64,000 nt of DNA, taken from Sporosarcina highlanderae. Its GTDB lineage: Bacteria > Bacillota > Bacilli > Bacillales_A > Planococcaceae. Under the pieces are notes generated by a model. It saw nothing but the letters and a program-made list of their open reading frames with translations. It was not told the DNA's origin and made no database searches. The stretch covers positions 62,001 to 126,000 of the forward strand of contig NZ_JAROCC010000011.1 of assembly GCF_030433715.1 (NCBI RefSeq), in the 5' to 3' direction. Shown piece after piece: positions 27,460 to 36,530 of this stretch (the first letter of the stretch is position 1; each line of letters starts with the position of its first letter). The translations under genes were made by a program, and so were the position numbers.

Positions 27460-28674
27460 GTGCACATGAATTCTAACATGAATATTCCAGGATTAAAAGA
27501 TGTAAACATTGAAAAGATAGAAGAGGTTGGAGAGCGGACTGCACTTCATGTTTCGCTTCCAAGGAAGCCCCACAAATGCCCAGCATGTGGGGCGATGACA
27601 ACTAAGATTCATGATTATCGCATTCAGAAGATCAAGCACCTCAAGTGGTTTGAACGTTTAACAGTTCTTTTTTATAAACGTCGTAGGTATGCCTGTTCAT
27701 GCGGAAAGCGCTTCTCAGAGACATCCCCCTTCGTGGATAAGTATCAACGCTATACGAAAGAGTGGAATCAAGTTGTACAAGTCCGATCAGTCAAGTCGAA
27801 AACATTCAAAGAAGCAGGAGAAGTACTTGGTACCTCTAGCTCGACAGTAATCCGCCGGTTCAAGGAAGTGGCGAAAAAGCAGATGAAAAGTGGTGTCCGA
27901 TTACCAAAGGCCATTGCGATTGATGAATACAAGGGCGATACAGATGCCGGTACGTACCAACTGATTATTGCGGATGCAGAAACACACGAACCCCTTGATA
28001 TCTTACCGAACCGAAGGAAAGAAACGATCAAGGATTATCTATGCCAATACGGGACTGACGTTGAGTTAGTGGTTATGGATATGAATCCAAGCTTTAAGGC
28101 AGCCGTAAAAAAGGCTTTGGGTCGCCCAGTTATTGTCGCAGACCGTTTTCATTTTTGTCGCTATATCTACTGGGCGCTTGATGAAGTTCGGCGGAAAGTG
28201 CAGAAAGAATGGCATGCGTATGACCGCAAGAAATGTAAAAGGATGCGGCATGTGTTATATAAACGTATCGAGAAATTAACGGAAAAAAACCGTTGGTATT
28301 TAGATCGATATCTAGGCATGTCTGATGAATTGAAGAAGGCATACGAACTGAAAGAGGCGTACTGTGAGTGGTTTGATTGGGCAAAGAATGCAGAGAATTT
28401 GGTAGAAGTGAAAAACCGACTAGAAGCCTTTTACCGTAAGGTAGAGAAAGCCGGTATCCCAGCTTTTTCAAGAGCTATTCAAACGTTCAAAAACTGGCAA
28501 GTAGAGATTTTGAATAGTTTTGGATTTAAGTATTCCAACGGTTTCCTTGAGGGCATTAACAATAAAACAAAAGTGATGAAGCGCAATGCCTATGGTTTTA
28601 GGCGTTTTGATCACTTTAAAGCAAAGATCTTATTAAACATTCGATATAAAGAAATTGGAGTTCATTTAGGATAA
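27460..28674 (+). CDS. ISL3-family transposase
   Basis: A 404-residue transposase. The N-terminal zinc finger has CPACG (residues about 38-42) and CSCG after an RRRY segment. An HTH follows (TFKEAGEVLGTSSSTVIRRF), and the catalytic core has D in AIDEYKGD, D in VVMDMNPSF and a late glutamate in SNGFLEGINNKTKVMKR, as in DDE transposases of this family. The first in-frame start is a GTG at 27460; ATG codons at 27466 and 27478 are alternatives, and the GAAAGGTG site fits 27460 or 27466. Confidence 0.95.
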   Translation: MHMNSNMNIPGLKDVNIEKIEEVGERTALHVSLPRKPHKCPACGAMTTKIHDYRIQKIKHLKWFERLTVLFYKRRRYACSCGKRFSETSPFVDKYQRYTKEWNQVVQVRSVKSKTFKEAGEVLGTSSSTVIRRFKEVAKKQMKSGVRLPKAIAIDEYKGDTDAGTYQLIIADAETHEPLDILPNRRKETIKDYLCQYGTDVELVVMDMNPSFKAAVKKALGRPVIVADRFHFCRYIYWALDEVRRKVQKEWHAYDRKKCKRMRHVLYKRIEKLTEKNRWYLDRYLGMSDELKKAYELKEAYCEWFDWAKNAENLVEVKNRLEAFYRKVEKAGIPAFSRAIQTFKNWQVEILNSFGFKYSNGFLEGINNKTKVMKRNAYGFRRFDHFKAKILLNIRYKEIGVHLG

Positions 28675-28714
28675 GGAGGATTTTCTTATAACAAAATTGG
28701 TATAAAAGAGTTTC

Positions 28715-28841
28715 GTTGATTGGAGCGAAAGGCGGCGACTCCTGCCGGAATAGCATGAGCTGAAGACCCTGGACTGAGCGAAGCGAGGGAAGCGGCTGAA
28801 GCCATGCCGGCGGAAAGCGTCCGCCTGTAGTGCAAATCAAC
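28715..28841. repeat. GC-rich Bacillaceae-type intergenic repeat inside the IS
   Basis: The segment runs from GTTGATTGGAGCG to TGCAAATCAAC, with GTTGATT/AATCAAC as inverted ends and internal blocks GACTCCTGCCGG, GAGCGAAGCGAGG and GCGGAAAGCGTCCGCC. It closely resembles a repeat I know from many Bacillaceae intergenic regions. It is clearly richer in GC than its surroundings and has no ORF. Confidence 0.65.
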
Positions 28842-28922
28842 ATTATTCATAGCAAAATTTAAGTTAAAGAAAGTTAAAGGGTGATGTGCAAATCACATCA
28901 CCCCAACATTTGATTTAGAACC

Positions 28923-28930
28923 TTATTATA
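28923..28930. repeat. Right 8-bp target duplication of the IS
   Basis: TTATTATA, identical to 27340-27347. Confidence 0.9.
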
Positions 28931-29000
28931 CATATGTATATGCCCCGAATTGTTCAATTCGGTATTAATTCAGAACCTGGTGAATCCAAGCGAATTCCGT

Positions 29001-29006
29001 TATAAT
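29001..29006 (+). promoter_or_regulatory. Probable -10 element of the RlmCD gene
   Basis: TATAAT, with a weak TGGTGA 17 bases upstream. A perfect hairpin CCGAATTG TT CAATTCGG lies upstream at 28945-28962, between the IS and this promoter. Confidence 0.5.
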
Positions 29007-29100
29007 AGGGCAGTATGTCACTTTTTGAAGCAGAAGTAGACAAGCCGTAAATTGGCGGCCTTTTAATAGATAAAGGAAATTTTGAAAGGAGAATCATCAC

Positions 29101-30495
29101 TTGACCGTTATAGTAGGAGAGAAAATGGTTGCTGAAATCCACCGTTTGGACGCTAAAGGAAATGGCCAGGCTGCAATTTGGCGAGAGAATGAAAAGGGCA
29201 ACCTGAGAAAGTTGAAGCTCATCATTCCGCAGTCATTGCCGGGGGAAACCGTGCAAGTTGTTGTAGATGATCCGTCTATGAGATGGACGAAGACTTTGCC
29301 AGAAGAAATATTGGTCGCAAACCCGGACCGAGTAGAGGCGCCTTGCCCACATTTCGAGCTTTGCGGAGGCTGTGTCTGGCAGCACTGGAGCTACGAGGGA
29401 CAGCTGAAGCATAAGACGAATCATGTGAAAGAAGCTTTGCAAAGCGTAGGGATGAATCCGGGGCTTGTAGAGGACACAATTGGCATGGACGACCAATGGC
29501 ATTACCGAAACAAAATGGAATTCACGTTTTCACCTGAAGGCAATCTTGGATTGCATGAACAAGGGAATTTCCGTAAAATTATTCCTCTTGAAACATGTCT
29601 GATCGCTGGCCGCAACATGGTCGATGCGACGATGGAAGTTAGTGAATGGGTGAAAGGGTTCGGCCTTACAGGCTATAATAAAGACACTCATGAAGGGCTA
29701 CTTCGTCACTTGATGGTCCGTGAATCATTTGAAACAGGAGAAATCATGCTTTCATTGTTTGCGACAGAAGCTCCGACTGGTGACATAGCGTCAGCAGTTG
29801 AAAATTTGATTGACCGGATTACTGATAAGTTTCCGAATGTGAAAAGCTTGCTCTGGCATGTAAATACAGATTTGGCGGACCGCACACAATCTGAAGATAC
29901 CTTTGTGTTGGCAGGTCGAGATTTCATCTATGATGAATTAGGAGGATATCGTTACCGCCTATGGTTCGACACATTCTTCCAGACGAACCCTGTTCAAGCG
30001 CAGAAGCTTGTCGACCTTGCACTGGAAATGGGCAAGCCGCAGGAAGATGAAAAAATGATCGATCTATTTTGTGGTGTGGGAACGTTCTCCTTGCCGTTTG
30101 CTGCTCGCGTTAAAGAATTGGCAGGCATCGAGATTGTTGAAAAATCGATTGAATCTGCAAAACGGAATGCTTTGGATAACGATTTGCATAACACAACATT
30201 CCTTGCTCGCGACGCACGAAAAGGAATTGACGAGATTCATGAAAGCTGGGGCTTGGCAGACATATTATTAGTCGACCCGCCACGTTGCGGTGCTGGCGGC
30301 AAAGTGATGCGTCGAATCGGCCGATCCCAACCGAAACGAATCGTATATGTATCATGCAACCCGGATACATTTGCAACAGACATTGCGGAATTAGTGCCGT
30401 TCGGCTATAAACTTCAAAAAGTGCAGCCGGTTGACTTATTCCCGAACACTGTACATGTGGAATGCGTTGCGTTATTGACTTTGGATGCGGAATAA
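29101..30495 (+). CDS. rlmCD: 23S rRNA (uracil-C5)-methyltransferase RlmCD
   Basis: An S-adenosylmethionine enzyme of the TrmA/RumA family, 464 residues. The N-terminal TRAM domain (about 1-60) is followed by iron-sulfur cysteines in CPHFELCGGC, a SAM-binding DLFCGVGTFSLPFA and the catalytic cysteine in VYVSCNPDTFATD. In Firmicutes one such enzyme methylates both U747 and U1939 of 23S rRNA. It starts at a TTG with GAAAGGAG 9 bases upstream. An IS now separates it from aspA. Confidence 0.92.
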   Translation: MTVIVGEKMVAEIHRLDAKGNGQAAIWRENEKGNLRKLKLIIPQSLPGETVQVVVDDPSMRWTKTLPEEILVANPDRVEAPCPHFELCGGCVWQHWSYEGQLKHKTNHVKEALQSVGMNPGLVEDTIGMDDQWHYRNKMEFTFSPEGNLGLHEQGNFRKIIPLETCLIAGRNMVDATMEVSEWVKGFGLTGYNKDTHEGLLRHLMVRESFETGEIMLSLFATEAPTGDIASAVENLIDRITDKFPNVKSLLWHVNTDLADRTQSEDTFVLAGRDFIYDELGGYRYRLWFDTFFQTNPVQAQKLVDLALEMGKPQEDEKMIDLFCGVGTFSLPFAARVKELAGIEIVEKSIESAKRNALDNDLHNTTFLARDARKGIDEIHESWGLADILLVDPPRCGAGGKVMRRIGRSQPKRIVYVSCNPDTFATDIAELVPFGYKLQKVQPVDLFPNTVHVECVALLTLDAE

Positions 30496-30503
30496 AATGA
30501 AAT

Positions 30504-30537
30504 GAAGCTCTCTTCGTAAGTGGAAGAGGGCTTTTTT
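30504..30537 (+). terminator. Intrinsic terminator after RlmCD
   Basis: AAGCTCTCTTC GTAAGTG GAAGAGGGCTTTTTT. Confidence 0.9.
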
Positions 30538-30607
30538 GATGGCACAAACACATAGTAACTTCATTTCTGGACATTCTAACAAGAAAATATCGGATGAGGG
30601 GATGTTT

Positions 30608-32140
30608 ATGAAAATTGAAAGATCGTCCGAATGGAAAGAGGGCTTTGAGGAACGATTAGAGAACCGGCAGGTTTGGGATAATTGGACGTTATATAAGATG
30701 TGCTATGAGGTGGAAAAAGTTAGGCTGATCAAAGATTTCAACGGACTTCAAGCACCAAATTTTTTACCCGGGCTTAAGCCTTATCCTCACCAAGTGGAGG
30801 CGGCACAAACGGTTATTGAGAGGATGAATGGGAAAGCGATATTAGCTGATGAGGTTGGTCTCGGAAAAACCATTCAAGCAGGCCTAATCTTAAAAGAATA
30901 CTTGATCAGGGGCCTTGTTAAAAAAGCGCTTATTCTTGTCCCTGCATCTCTTATTAATCAATGGATTGAAGAACTGAACCAAAAATTCCATATTCCTGTC
31001 GTGCAATACAATAAAAAATACGATATGAGTTATTGTGATATTGTTGTCTGCAGTATGGACATGGCGAAAAGAAGCCCCCATAGAGAAAATATTTACAATC
31101 AGGATTATGATTTGATCATCATCGATGAGGCACATAAATTAAAAAACCCTAAGACGAAAAACTATGAGTTCGTACAAAATCTTAAAAAGAAATTTTGCTT
31201 ATTATTAACTGCGACACCAATTCAAAACGATGTGTTTGAGCTGTTTAATTTAATTTCTTTATTAAAACCCGGGCATCTCGGCAACTTTGAGACTTTCCAA
31301 TCAGTATTCTCCGCGAGTAAACATAACGTTGAAGAAGATGAGTTTTTAAAAGAATTGATCAATCAAGTGATGGTCAGGAATTCGCGGCATGAAACGGGAA
31401 TCGAGTGGACGAACCGCCGTGTTCAAATTATCCCTCTTGAGTTCAGTGAAAAGGAAAAAGAAGTGTATGATATGATCTCGGAATTGAAGCATGTATCTCC
31501 CGTTTTTTCCGGTGCGTTTTCAATGATTACATTGCAAAAAGAAATATGCAGCAGTAAACATGCGGCTTACCTAACTTTGAACGAAATGCGGAAAAAATGT
31601 ACTAACCCCGAAGAAGTTTCATTCACGGATGAGATCATAGTAAAAATTTCTCAACTCGATACGAATACAAAAGCGGAAAAGGCTTATGAAATTATCAAAG
31701 AAGCTAATGGTGAGAAAGTCATTATCTTTACGGAATACCGCGCAAGCCAAGCATTCTTGCAAAATTTTCTATATGAAAAAGGGATCATCAGTGTCCCGTT
31801 CAATGGGAAATTCAGCAAAAGTAAACGTGAGTGGATGAAGCAATTATTTAAAGAGAAAGCCCAAGTGCTGATCGCTACAGAATCTGGCAGCGAGGGGATA
31901 AACCTTCAATTTTGCCATCATGTCATCAATTATGATTTGCCGTGGAATCCGATGAAGCTTGAGCAACGGATCGGACGTGTACACAGGTTAGGTCAAGAGC
32001 ATGATGTTAATATATACAATTTGGCCATTAAACATACAATTGAAGACCATATATTAGAGTTACTGAATGTGAAAATTGGCGTCTTTGAAAAAGTGGTGGG
32101 CGAGTTGGATGATATTCTGACATTTAAAATGTCTATATAG
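30608..32140 (+). CDS. yqhH: SNF2-family helicase YqhH
   Basis: A 510-residue SNF2/RapA-like ATPase. Motif I is ADEVGLGKTIQAG, motif II IIIDEAHKLKNP, motif III LLTATPIQND, and the C-terminal lobe ends with ATESGSEGINLQF and RIGRVHRLGQ. No extra DNA-binding domain is visible. It is followed 16 bases later by yqhG; in Bacillus subtilis yqhH and yqhG are also adjacent, which supports the name. The start at 30608 follows GAGGGG by 6 bases. Confidence 0.9.
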   Translation: MKIERSSEWKEGFEERLENRQVWDNWTLYKMCYEVEKVRLIKDFNGLQAPNFLPGLKPYPHQVEAAQTVIERMNGKAILADEVGLGKTIQAGLILKEYLIRGLVKKALILVPASLINQWIEELNQKFHIPVVQYNKKYDMSYCDIVVCSMDMAKRSPHRENIYNQDYDLIIIDEAHKLKNPKTKNYEFVQNLKKKFCLLLTATPIQNDVFELFNLISLLKPGHLGNFETFQSVFSASKHNVEEDEFLKELINQVMVRNSRHETGIEWTNRRVQIIPLEFSEKEKEVYDMISELKHVSPVFSGAFSMITLQKEICSSKHAAYLTLNEMRKKCTNPEEVSFTDEIIVKISQLDTNTKAEKAYEIIKEANGEKVIIFTEYRASQAFLQNFLYEKGIISVPFNGKFSKSKREWMKQLFKEKAQVLIATESGSEGINLQFCHHVINYDLPWNPMKLEQRIGRVHRLGQEHDVNIYNLAIKHTIEDHILELLNVKIGVFEKVVGELDDILTFKMSI

Positions 32141-32156
32141 CCCAAGGAGGTAGTGT

Positions 32157-32957
32157 ATGTACCCACAACAGATTCATCAATATATAAGGCAGTTTTTCAA
32201 GGAGAATAATTGCGAAATCATTCGGGAAAGTGACAATTTCATCAATGTGCAATTGACGATTGAAATGGATAAACGAATTATGAACCGGCCATTTTACTGG
32301 AAGTACCTCGAAAGCACGGGAGACGAGCCGAAGCCTGCGCAGCTGACATTAATAACCGATAAGAATCGACTTACGGAAGGTATTGCTGGAGAGGTCGTGC
32401 ATTACGGTTCGCCCCGCCTTAACCAATTATTTAAAGTGACGAAAGAGCTTGGCTCATTTGTGCAAATGTATGAAGAACCTGCAAATCCAAGTGGAGAGCA
32501 AACGATTTTGACGCCGTGGGTTGGAGTCAATTATAAAATTACGTATTCCAGTGATCGAACGAAGGAGATTCTTTATTCGTTAGGCATCAATCTACTAACG
32601 GGCGCCATTCTAAACGGTTTCCAGGAGTCAATCTGTCTTTTGAATTTGGGGAGCAGGATTGCGCCGAACACTTTCCACGTACCTTATATTATCAAACCGA
32701 TACGTGCACTTGAACGACTGGATGCTGTCATTGAGAACCAAATTTTGCATGATGACCATACATGGGCGGAGGAAGCAAAGGAAAGACTTCGAAAGGACTT
32801 GCTTGTGTTGGAGTATTTTTACAGAGATATTGAGGAAGCGGACCGTCCAGAATGCTATGAGAGTGAGAAGAAAGCGATGGAGGAACAGTATGAGACGAAG
32901 GTGAAGATTGAGGTTATCAATGGAGGTCTGTTTTATTTGTATACAAATGTAGGATAA
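32157..32957 (+). CDS. yqhG: YqhG family protein
   Basis: A 266-residue soluble protein that matches my knowledge of the YqhG family (starts MYPQQIHQYIRQFF, with the MNRPFYWKYLE and LTPWVGVNYKITYSSD blocks). Its biochemical role is not established. AAGGAGG stands before the ATG, and it is probably cotranscribed with yqhH, so a partnership with the helicase is reasonable but inferred. Confidence 0.85.
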   Translation: MYPQQIHQYIRQFFKENNCEIIRESDNFINVQLTIEMDKRIMNRPFYWKYLESTGDEPKPAQLTLITDKNRLTEGIAGEVVHYGSPRLNQLFKVTKELGSFVQMYEEPANPSGEQTILTPWVGVNYKITYSSDRTKEILYSLGINLLTGAILNGFQESICLLNLGSRIAPNTFHVPYIIKPIRALERLDAVIENQILHDDHTWAEEAKERLRKDLLVLEYFYRDIEEADRPECYESEKKAMEEQYETKVKIEVINGGLFYLYTNVG

Positions 32958-33044
32958 TGTTGGTTAAACTTAGGCGATAGGCACCTCACACATGGGAATT
33001 CATCCTGCATATACTGTAGAGATTGCGTTAAAGGAGGAGAACCA

Positions 33045-33446
33045 ATGCATTATTGGTATTTCCCATACAGTGTTCATGTAGCCTATCCGCCGGTTATTCG
33101 ACAAGTTTCAGCCCCGTTAGCTATCACAGAAAACATGACAGCCTTCCCAAGTAAAAGCACCTCTTATCCACCTGTTAATACAACCCGGTTCACCAATTCC
33201 GCGAAACATTCTTTGGAATTGTTCAAACAGGCCGAACTGTTAGTAAGAAAAATTTCGGAATCTGAAACTTTTGCTAACGAATTGATGACGGCTGCTCAGC
33301 GATCTGATCAGAAAAAAGTGGACGAAATGAGCGCGTCAGTAGGAATCACTGCTAAATTTGAGGCGAAATTCATACCAGAGGGATTTAGGATCGAACTTCA
33401 AAGCGGAGACAAGGATGGTAAAGTGATAGTCAATCTTCGTTGGTAA
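33045..33446 (+). CDS. Small protein of unknown function, possibly sporulation linked
   Basis: A 133-residue protein with an aromatic, proline-rich start (MHYWYFPYSVHVAYPP) and an amphipathic, charged C-terminal half. AAAGGAGGAG precedes the ATG. Upstream, CATATACT (33009-33016) fits the sigma-E -10 pattern, although no firm -35 was found. The aromatic start resembles spore-coat-associated proteins, but no family was recognised. Confidence 0.6.
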   Translation: MHYWYFPYSVHVAYPPVIRQVSAPLAITENMTAFPSKSTSYPPVNTTRFTNSAKHSLELFKQAELLVRKISESETFANELMTAAQRSDQKKVDEMSASVGITAKFEAKFIPEGFRIELQSGDKDGKVIVNLRW

Positions 33447-33483
33447 TAAGATCTGTCGCCCTAATTTACTTGTTCCTTTAATT

Positions 33484-33534
33484 GAAAACAGCAATGCATG
33501 CCAAACCTTTTGGCGTGCATTGCTGTTTTCTTTA
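33484..33534 (+). terminator. Very strong intrinsic terminator
   Basis: A 19-bp stem, GAAAACAGCAATGCATGCC with GGCGTGCATTGCTGTTTTC (one wobble), then CTTTA. It separates the small gene from rtcB. Confidence 0.9.
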
Positions 33535-33588
33535 GTGCGTATGTATGGAACAATAGAAGATACAGAAACGGAAAGGGCGGATAAGGGG

Positions 33589-34797
33589 ATGAAGAAAAAG
33601 ATTTTTGGTATCCATGATGATAATACGTTGCGACAGTTCAAAAATTGTTTGCGCACGGGGCAAGTGGTGGGCGGTGTGTTATGTGCTGATGGGCATTACG
33701 GATATAGCCAGCCGGTTGGGGGCGTTGTCGTGTATGATGGGCAAATTTCCCCTTCTGGTGTAGGGTATGACATTGCTTGCGGGAACAAGGCAGTCCGCAC
33801 CAACTTGAAATGGTCAGAAGTCGAAAAGGATCTACCTCGCATTATGGATGAAATTGCGTCTTCTATCTCGTTTGGTGTTGGACGTAAAAATAAGAAAAAG
33901 GTGGACCATGAATTATTCGATGATCCGGATTGGGACGTTTATAAGGAAATCGGCAAGCAGGAGCATGACCGGCTAAAGAAATTGGCGATTGATCAATTGG
34001 GAACGGTAGGCGCAGGGAACCATTTCGTCGATATACTCATGGAGAAAGAAACAGGAGATGTATGGGTCGCAAATCATTTCGGCAGCAGGGGGTTCGGCCA
34101 TAAGACGGCAAGCGGATTTTTGAACTTAGCAAATGGCAGGGGTTTTTCCGATCGTGCACCGGGTGAAAGTATGGAGCAAGCACCGACATTAATTGATTTG
34201 GATAGCGAATTGGGCGATCTTTATTATCGAGCGATGACGTTAAGCGGAAAATATGCTTATGCTGGAAGGAATTACGTAATGGATGAAGTACTATCGATTT
34301 TAGGTACCACTTCCGAATTTGAAGTGCATAATCACCATAATTACGCATGGAAAGAAACTCACTTCGGCAAGGAGTACATCGTCGTTAGAAAAGGGGCAAC
34401 ACCTTCAGCGCTGGGGCAATTAGGTTTCATCGGTGGCAGTATGGGTGATATTTCCGTGATAGTCCGCGGTAAAGAGAATGAAGCGAATGCGGATGCCTTC
34501 TATAGTACGGTTCACGGGGCTGGTCGTATCATGAGCCGAACGGAAGCGGCCGGCCGGATGAATTGGAAAACCCGTACAAGGTCTGGCGGTAAGATTACAC
34601 AGGAACGTATGGATCAAGCCATCCAAAAGTACGGTGTCGAATTGCGTGGTGGTGGAACGGATGAAAGCCCGTTCGTCTATCGCAAATTGCGTGACGTGTT
34701 AGTTGCACATGAAGATACGATTGATGTCCTCCACACATTAAAACCGGTCGGAGTTTGCATGGCTGGTGCGAATGAATATGATCCGTATAAGGATTGA
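33589..34797 (+). CDS. rtcB: RtcB-family RNA ligase
   Basis: RtcB joins 2',3'-cyclic phosphate or 3'-phosphate RNA ends to 5'-OH ends through a GMP-histidine intermediate. The 402-residue protein keeps all metal and nucleophile positions: D61 and C64 in VGYDIACG, H145 in GAGNHF, H163 in ANHFGSRG, H250 in HNHHNYAW and nucleophile H309 in STVHGAGRIMSR. The C-terminus KPVGVCMAG differs from the common KPIGVVKG, as in shorter paralogues. No RtcA or archease gene adjoins. It is a single gene bounded by terminators. Confidence 0.93.
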   Translation: MKKKIFGIHDDNTLRQFKNCLRTGQVVGGVLCADGHYGYSQPVGGVVVYDGQISPSGVGYDIACGNKAVRTNLKWSEVEKDLPRIMDEIASSISFGVGRKNKKKVDHELFDDPDWDVYKEIGKQEHDRLKKLAIDQLGTVGAGNHFVDILMEKETGDVWVANHFGSRGFGHKTASGFLNLANGRGFSDRAPGESMEQAPTLIDLDSELGDLYYRAMTLSGKYAYAGRNYVMDEVLSILGTTSEFEVHNHHNYAWKETHFGKEYIVVRKGATPSALGQLGFIGGSMGDISVIVRGKENEANADAFYSTVHGAGRIMSRTEAAGRMNWKTRTRSGGKITQERMDQAIQKYGVELRGGGTDESPFVYRKLRDVLVAHEDTIDVLHTLKPVGVCMAGANEYDPYKD

Positions 34798-34813
34798 GAA
34801 TTATTTCATAGGA

Positions 34814-34847
34814 AGAAGCCAATCATATTCTGTTTGATTGGCTTTTT
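34814..34847 (+). terminator. Intrinsic terminator of rtcB
   Basis: AAGCCAATCA pairs with TGATTGGCTT, followed by TTTC. Confidence 0.9.
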
Positions 34848-34887
34848 CGTATTCAAAAACAATAATAAAGCATCCCTATTCAATATA

Positions 34888-34910
34888 TATTTATTGTAAT
34901 TCGATAAATA
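34888..34910. promoter_or_regulatory. Candidate operator palindrome before the DUF2975/XRE pair
   Basis: TATTTAT and ATAAATA form perfect 7-bp arms around 9 bases. It overlaps a possible -35 (TTGTAA, 34894-34899) that stands 17 bases before TAAAGT, so the XRE regulator encoded downstream could repress its own operon here. Confidence 0.45.
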
Positions 34911-34953
34911 CCGTGGTAAAGTCATATTAAATTAATTTAGTGAGGTGCATTTT

Positions 34954-35433
34954 ATGAAACGTGAAACACTCTTTTTAAAGTTGGCGCTCGTTCTTATGGG
35001 GATTCCAATACTCGCAATCTGCATATTTGTCGTGCCGAATATAGCGGAATTCGCAGCAGAGCTATATCCAACGATGCCATATTTAAGATATCTTGTATTA
35101 GTCGATTTGTATGCATCAGCAATTCCTTTTTATTTTGCTCTATTTCAGGCCTTTAAGCTGTTAAGTTATATCGATAAGGATGAGGCGTTCTCGGATTTAT
35201 CCGTGAAAGCATTAAAAAATATTAAATACTGTGCGCTTATTATCAGTGGCGTTTACGTGATTGGCATGCCGCTCTTTTATCTCATGGCGGAAATGGATGA
35301 TGCACCGGGCATTATATTAATCGGGTTGGTTATCATTTTTGCTTCATTTGTTATAGCGGTTTTTGCGGCAGTTCTCCAAAAACTATTGGCCCGGGCCATT
35401 GAAATTAAATCAGAAAATGAATTAACGGTCTGA
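34954..35433 (+). CDS. DUF2975 membrane protein
   Basis: A 159-residue protein with four hydrophobic segments, beginning KRETLFLKLALVLMGIPIL and carrying the FSDLSVKALKNIKYCALI cytosolic loop typical of DUF2975. These proteins are regularly paired with a small XRE regulator, as here 9 bases later (YoaS-YozG arrangement in Bacillus). The function is unknown. The ATG at 34954 follows GTGAGGTG. Confidence 0.85.
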   Translation: MKRETLFLKLALVLMGIPILAICIFVVPNIAEFAAELYPTMPYLRYLVLVDLYASAIPFYFALFQAFKLLSYIDKDEAFSDLSVKALKNIKYCALIISGVYVIGMPLFYLMAEMDDAPGIILIGLVIIFASFVIAVFAAVLQKLLARAIEIKSENELTV

Positions 35434-35442
35434 GGTGAAAAC

Positions 35443-35655
35443 ATGGCGATTATTATTAATATTGACGTGATGCTTGCTAAAAGGAAAATGGGTGTAACAG
35501 AGCTGTCTGAGAAAGTCGGAATTACGATGGCAAATCTCTCCATATTGAAAAATGGCAAGGCAAAGGCGATTCGATTATCAACGCTCGAAGGGATCTGCAA
35601 GGCGCTCGAATGCCAACCTGGGGATATTTTGGAGTATCGAAGTGATGAGGATTAA
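35443..35655 (+). CDS. Small XRE-family transcriptional regulator (YozG type)
   Basis: A 70-residue single HTH domain: DVMLAKRKMGVTELSEKVGITMANLSILKNGKAKAIRLSTLEGICKAL, followed by CQPGDILEY. This is the Cro/CI subgroup that accompanies DUF2975 proteins. It probably regulates its own two-gene operon through the palindrome at 34888. Confidence 0.93.
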   Translation: MAIIINIDVMLAKRKMGVTELSEKVGITMANLSILKNGKAKAIRLSTLEGICKALECQPGDILEYRSDED

Positions 35656-35681
35656 GAATAAAGTGATTTGGAGGTGAGTGT

Positions 35682-36530
35682 ATGAGCCAATTTAGCAACT
35701 ATTCAAAGCAGGATTTACATCTATTAGGCAGAAGTTCCTTTGTGATAAAAACTAGGAGAGCATTCCAACAACTTGTTCGTTTTGGTTGGGAGCAGGCATT
35801 GTCCTGCCTGTTTCCTGTCGTGATTTTTGCCTCATTGGCTGTTACGCAAGTTTTGCCGCTCCCTTTTCTGCCCCGGTATGATTGGTTGTTAGTCATCTTC
35901 GTATTGATGCAATGGTGGATGGTGCGCTCCGGGATTGAAACACGAGATGAACTGAAGGTCATCACATTATTCCACCTCATCGGTCTAACTCTTGAGATTT
36001 TCAAAGTGAATATGGGTTCGTGGTCCTATCCGGAGGAAGGGTATTCCAAAGTGTTGGGGGTGCCTTTGTATAGCGGATTCATGTATGCAAGTGTAGCGAG
36101 CTATCTTTGCCAGGCGTGGCGTAGGATGGATGTCGAACTTATTAAATGGCCGCCTTTTTGGATTGTTGTCCCTCTGGCATCCGCAATCTATCTGAACTTT
36201 TTTATCCATCATTTTTGGATTGACGTGCGTTGGTGGTTATCCGGACTTGTGATTATTGTTTTTGGGCGTTCATGGGTCACTTACGTTGTTGGTGGGAAAC
36301 GATATCGAATGCCAATTGCACTATCTTTTGTACTCATCGGATTTTTCATCTGGGTTGCCGAAAATATCGCAACATTCTTCGGGGCGTGGAAATATCCAAA
36401 CCAAACCGATGCCTGGAGTCTCGTTCATTTAGGGAAGGTGAGTTCATGGCTTTTATTAGTGATTGTAAGCTTTCTCATCGTTGCTACCTTGAAGAGGGTA
36501 AAAGGGAGGAAGCAAAACGCAACGGAGTAA
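35682..36530 (+). CDS. DUF817 integral membrane protein
   Basis: A 282-residue protein with about eight membrane segments and the family landmarks ETRDELKVITLFHLIGLTLEIFKV, GSWSYPE and GVPLYSGFMYASV, and later NIATFFGAWKYPNQ. DUF817 proteins are widespread with no assigned role. It begins 26 bases after the XRE gene behind GGAGGTGAG, and its stop directly abuts the next start. Confidence 0.88.
   Translation: MSQFSNYSKQDLHLLGRSSFVIKTRRAFQQLVRFGWEQALSCLFPVVIFASLAVTQVLPLPFLPRYDWLLVIFVLMQWWMVRSGIETRDELKVITLFHLIGLTLEIFKVNMGSWSYPEEGYSKVLGVPLYSGFMYASVASYLCQAWRRMDVELIKWPPFWIVVPLASAIYLNFFIHHFWIDVRWWLSGLVIIVFGRSWVTYVVGGKRYRMPIALSFVLIGFFIWVAENIATFFGAWKYPNQTDAWSLVHLGKVSSWLLLVIVSFLIVATLKRVKGRKQNATE

Larger units (their letters stand above)
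27348..28922 (+). mobile_element. Complete ISL3-family insertion sequence, 1575 bp
   Basis: The ends are 25-bp imperfect inverted repeats: GGTTCTATAATATTTGTTGG on the left and GGTTCTAAATCAAATGTTGG as the complement of the right, each continuing GGTG. About 20 of 25 positions match. The element is flanked by TTATTATA on both sides, carries one intact transposase and has no internal stop, so it looks recent and potentially active. The region after the transposase (28675-28922) holds a GC-rich intergenic repeat and no gene. Confidence 0.93.

Noticed and set aside
28675..28922. A second IS gene after the transposase
   Set aside because: No ORF with a ribosome site was found; the region is a GC-rich repeat and the right end of the element.
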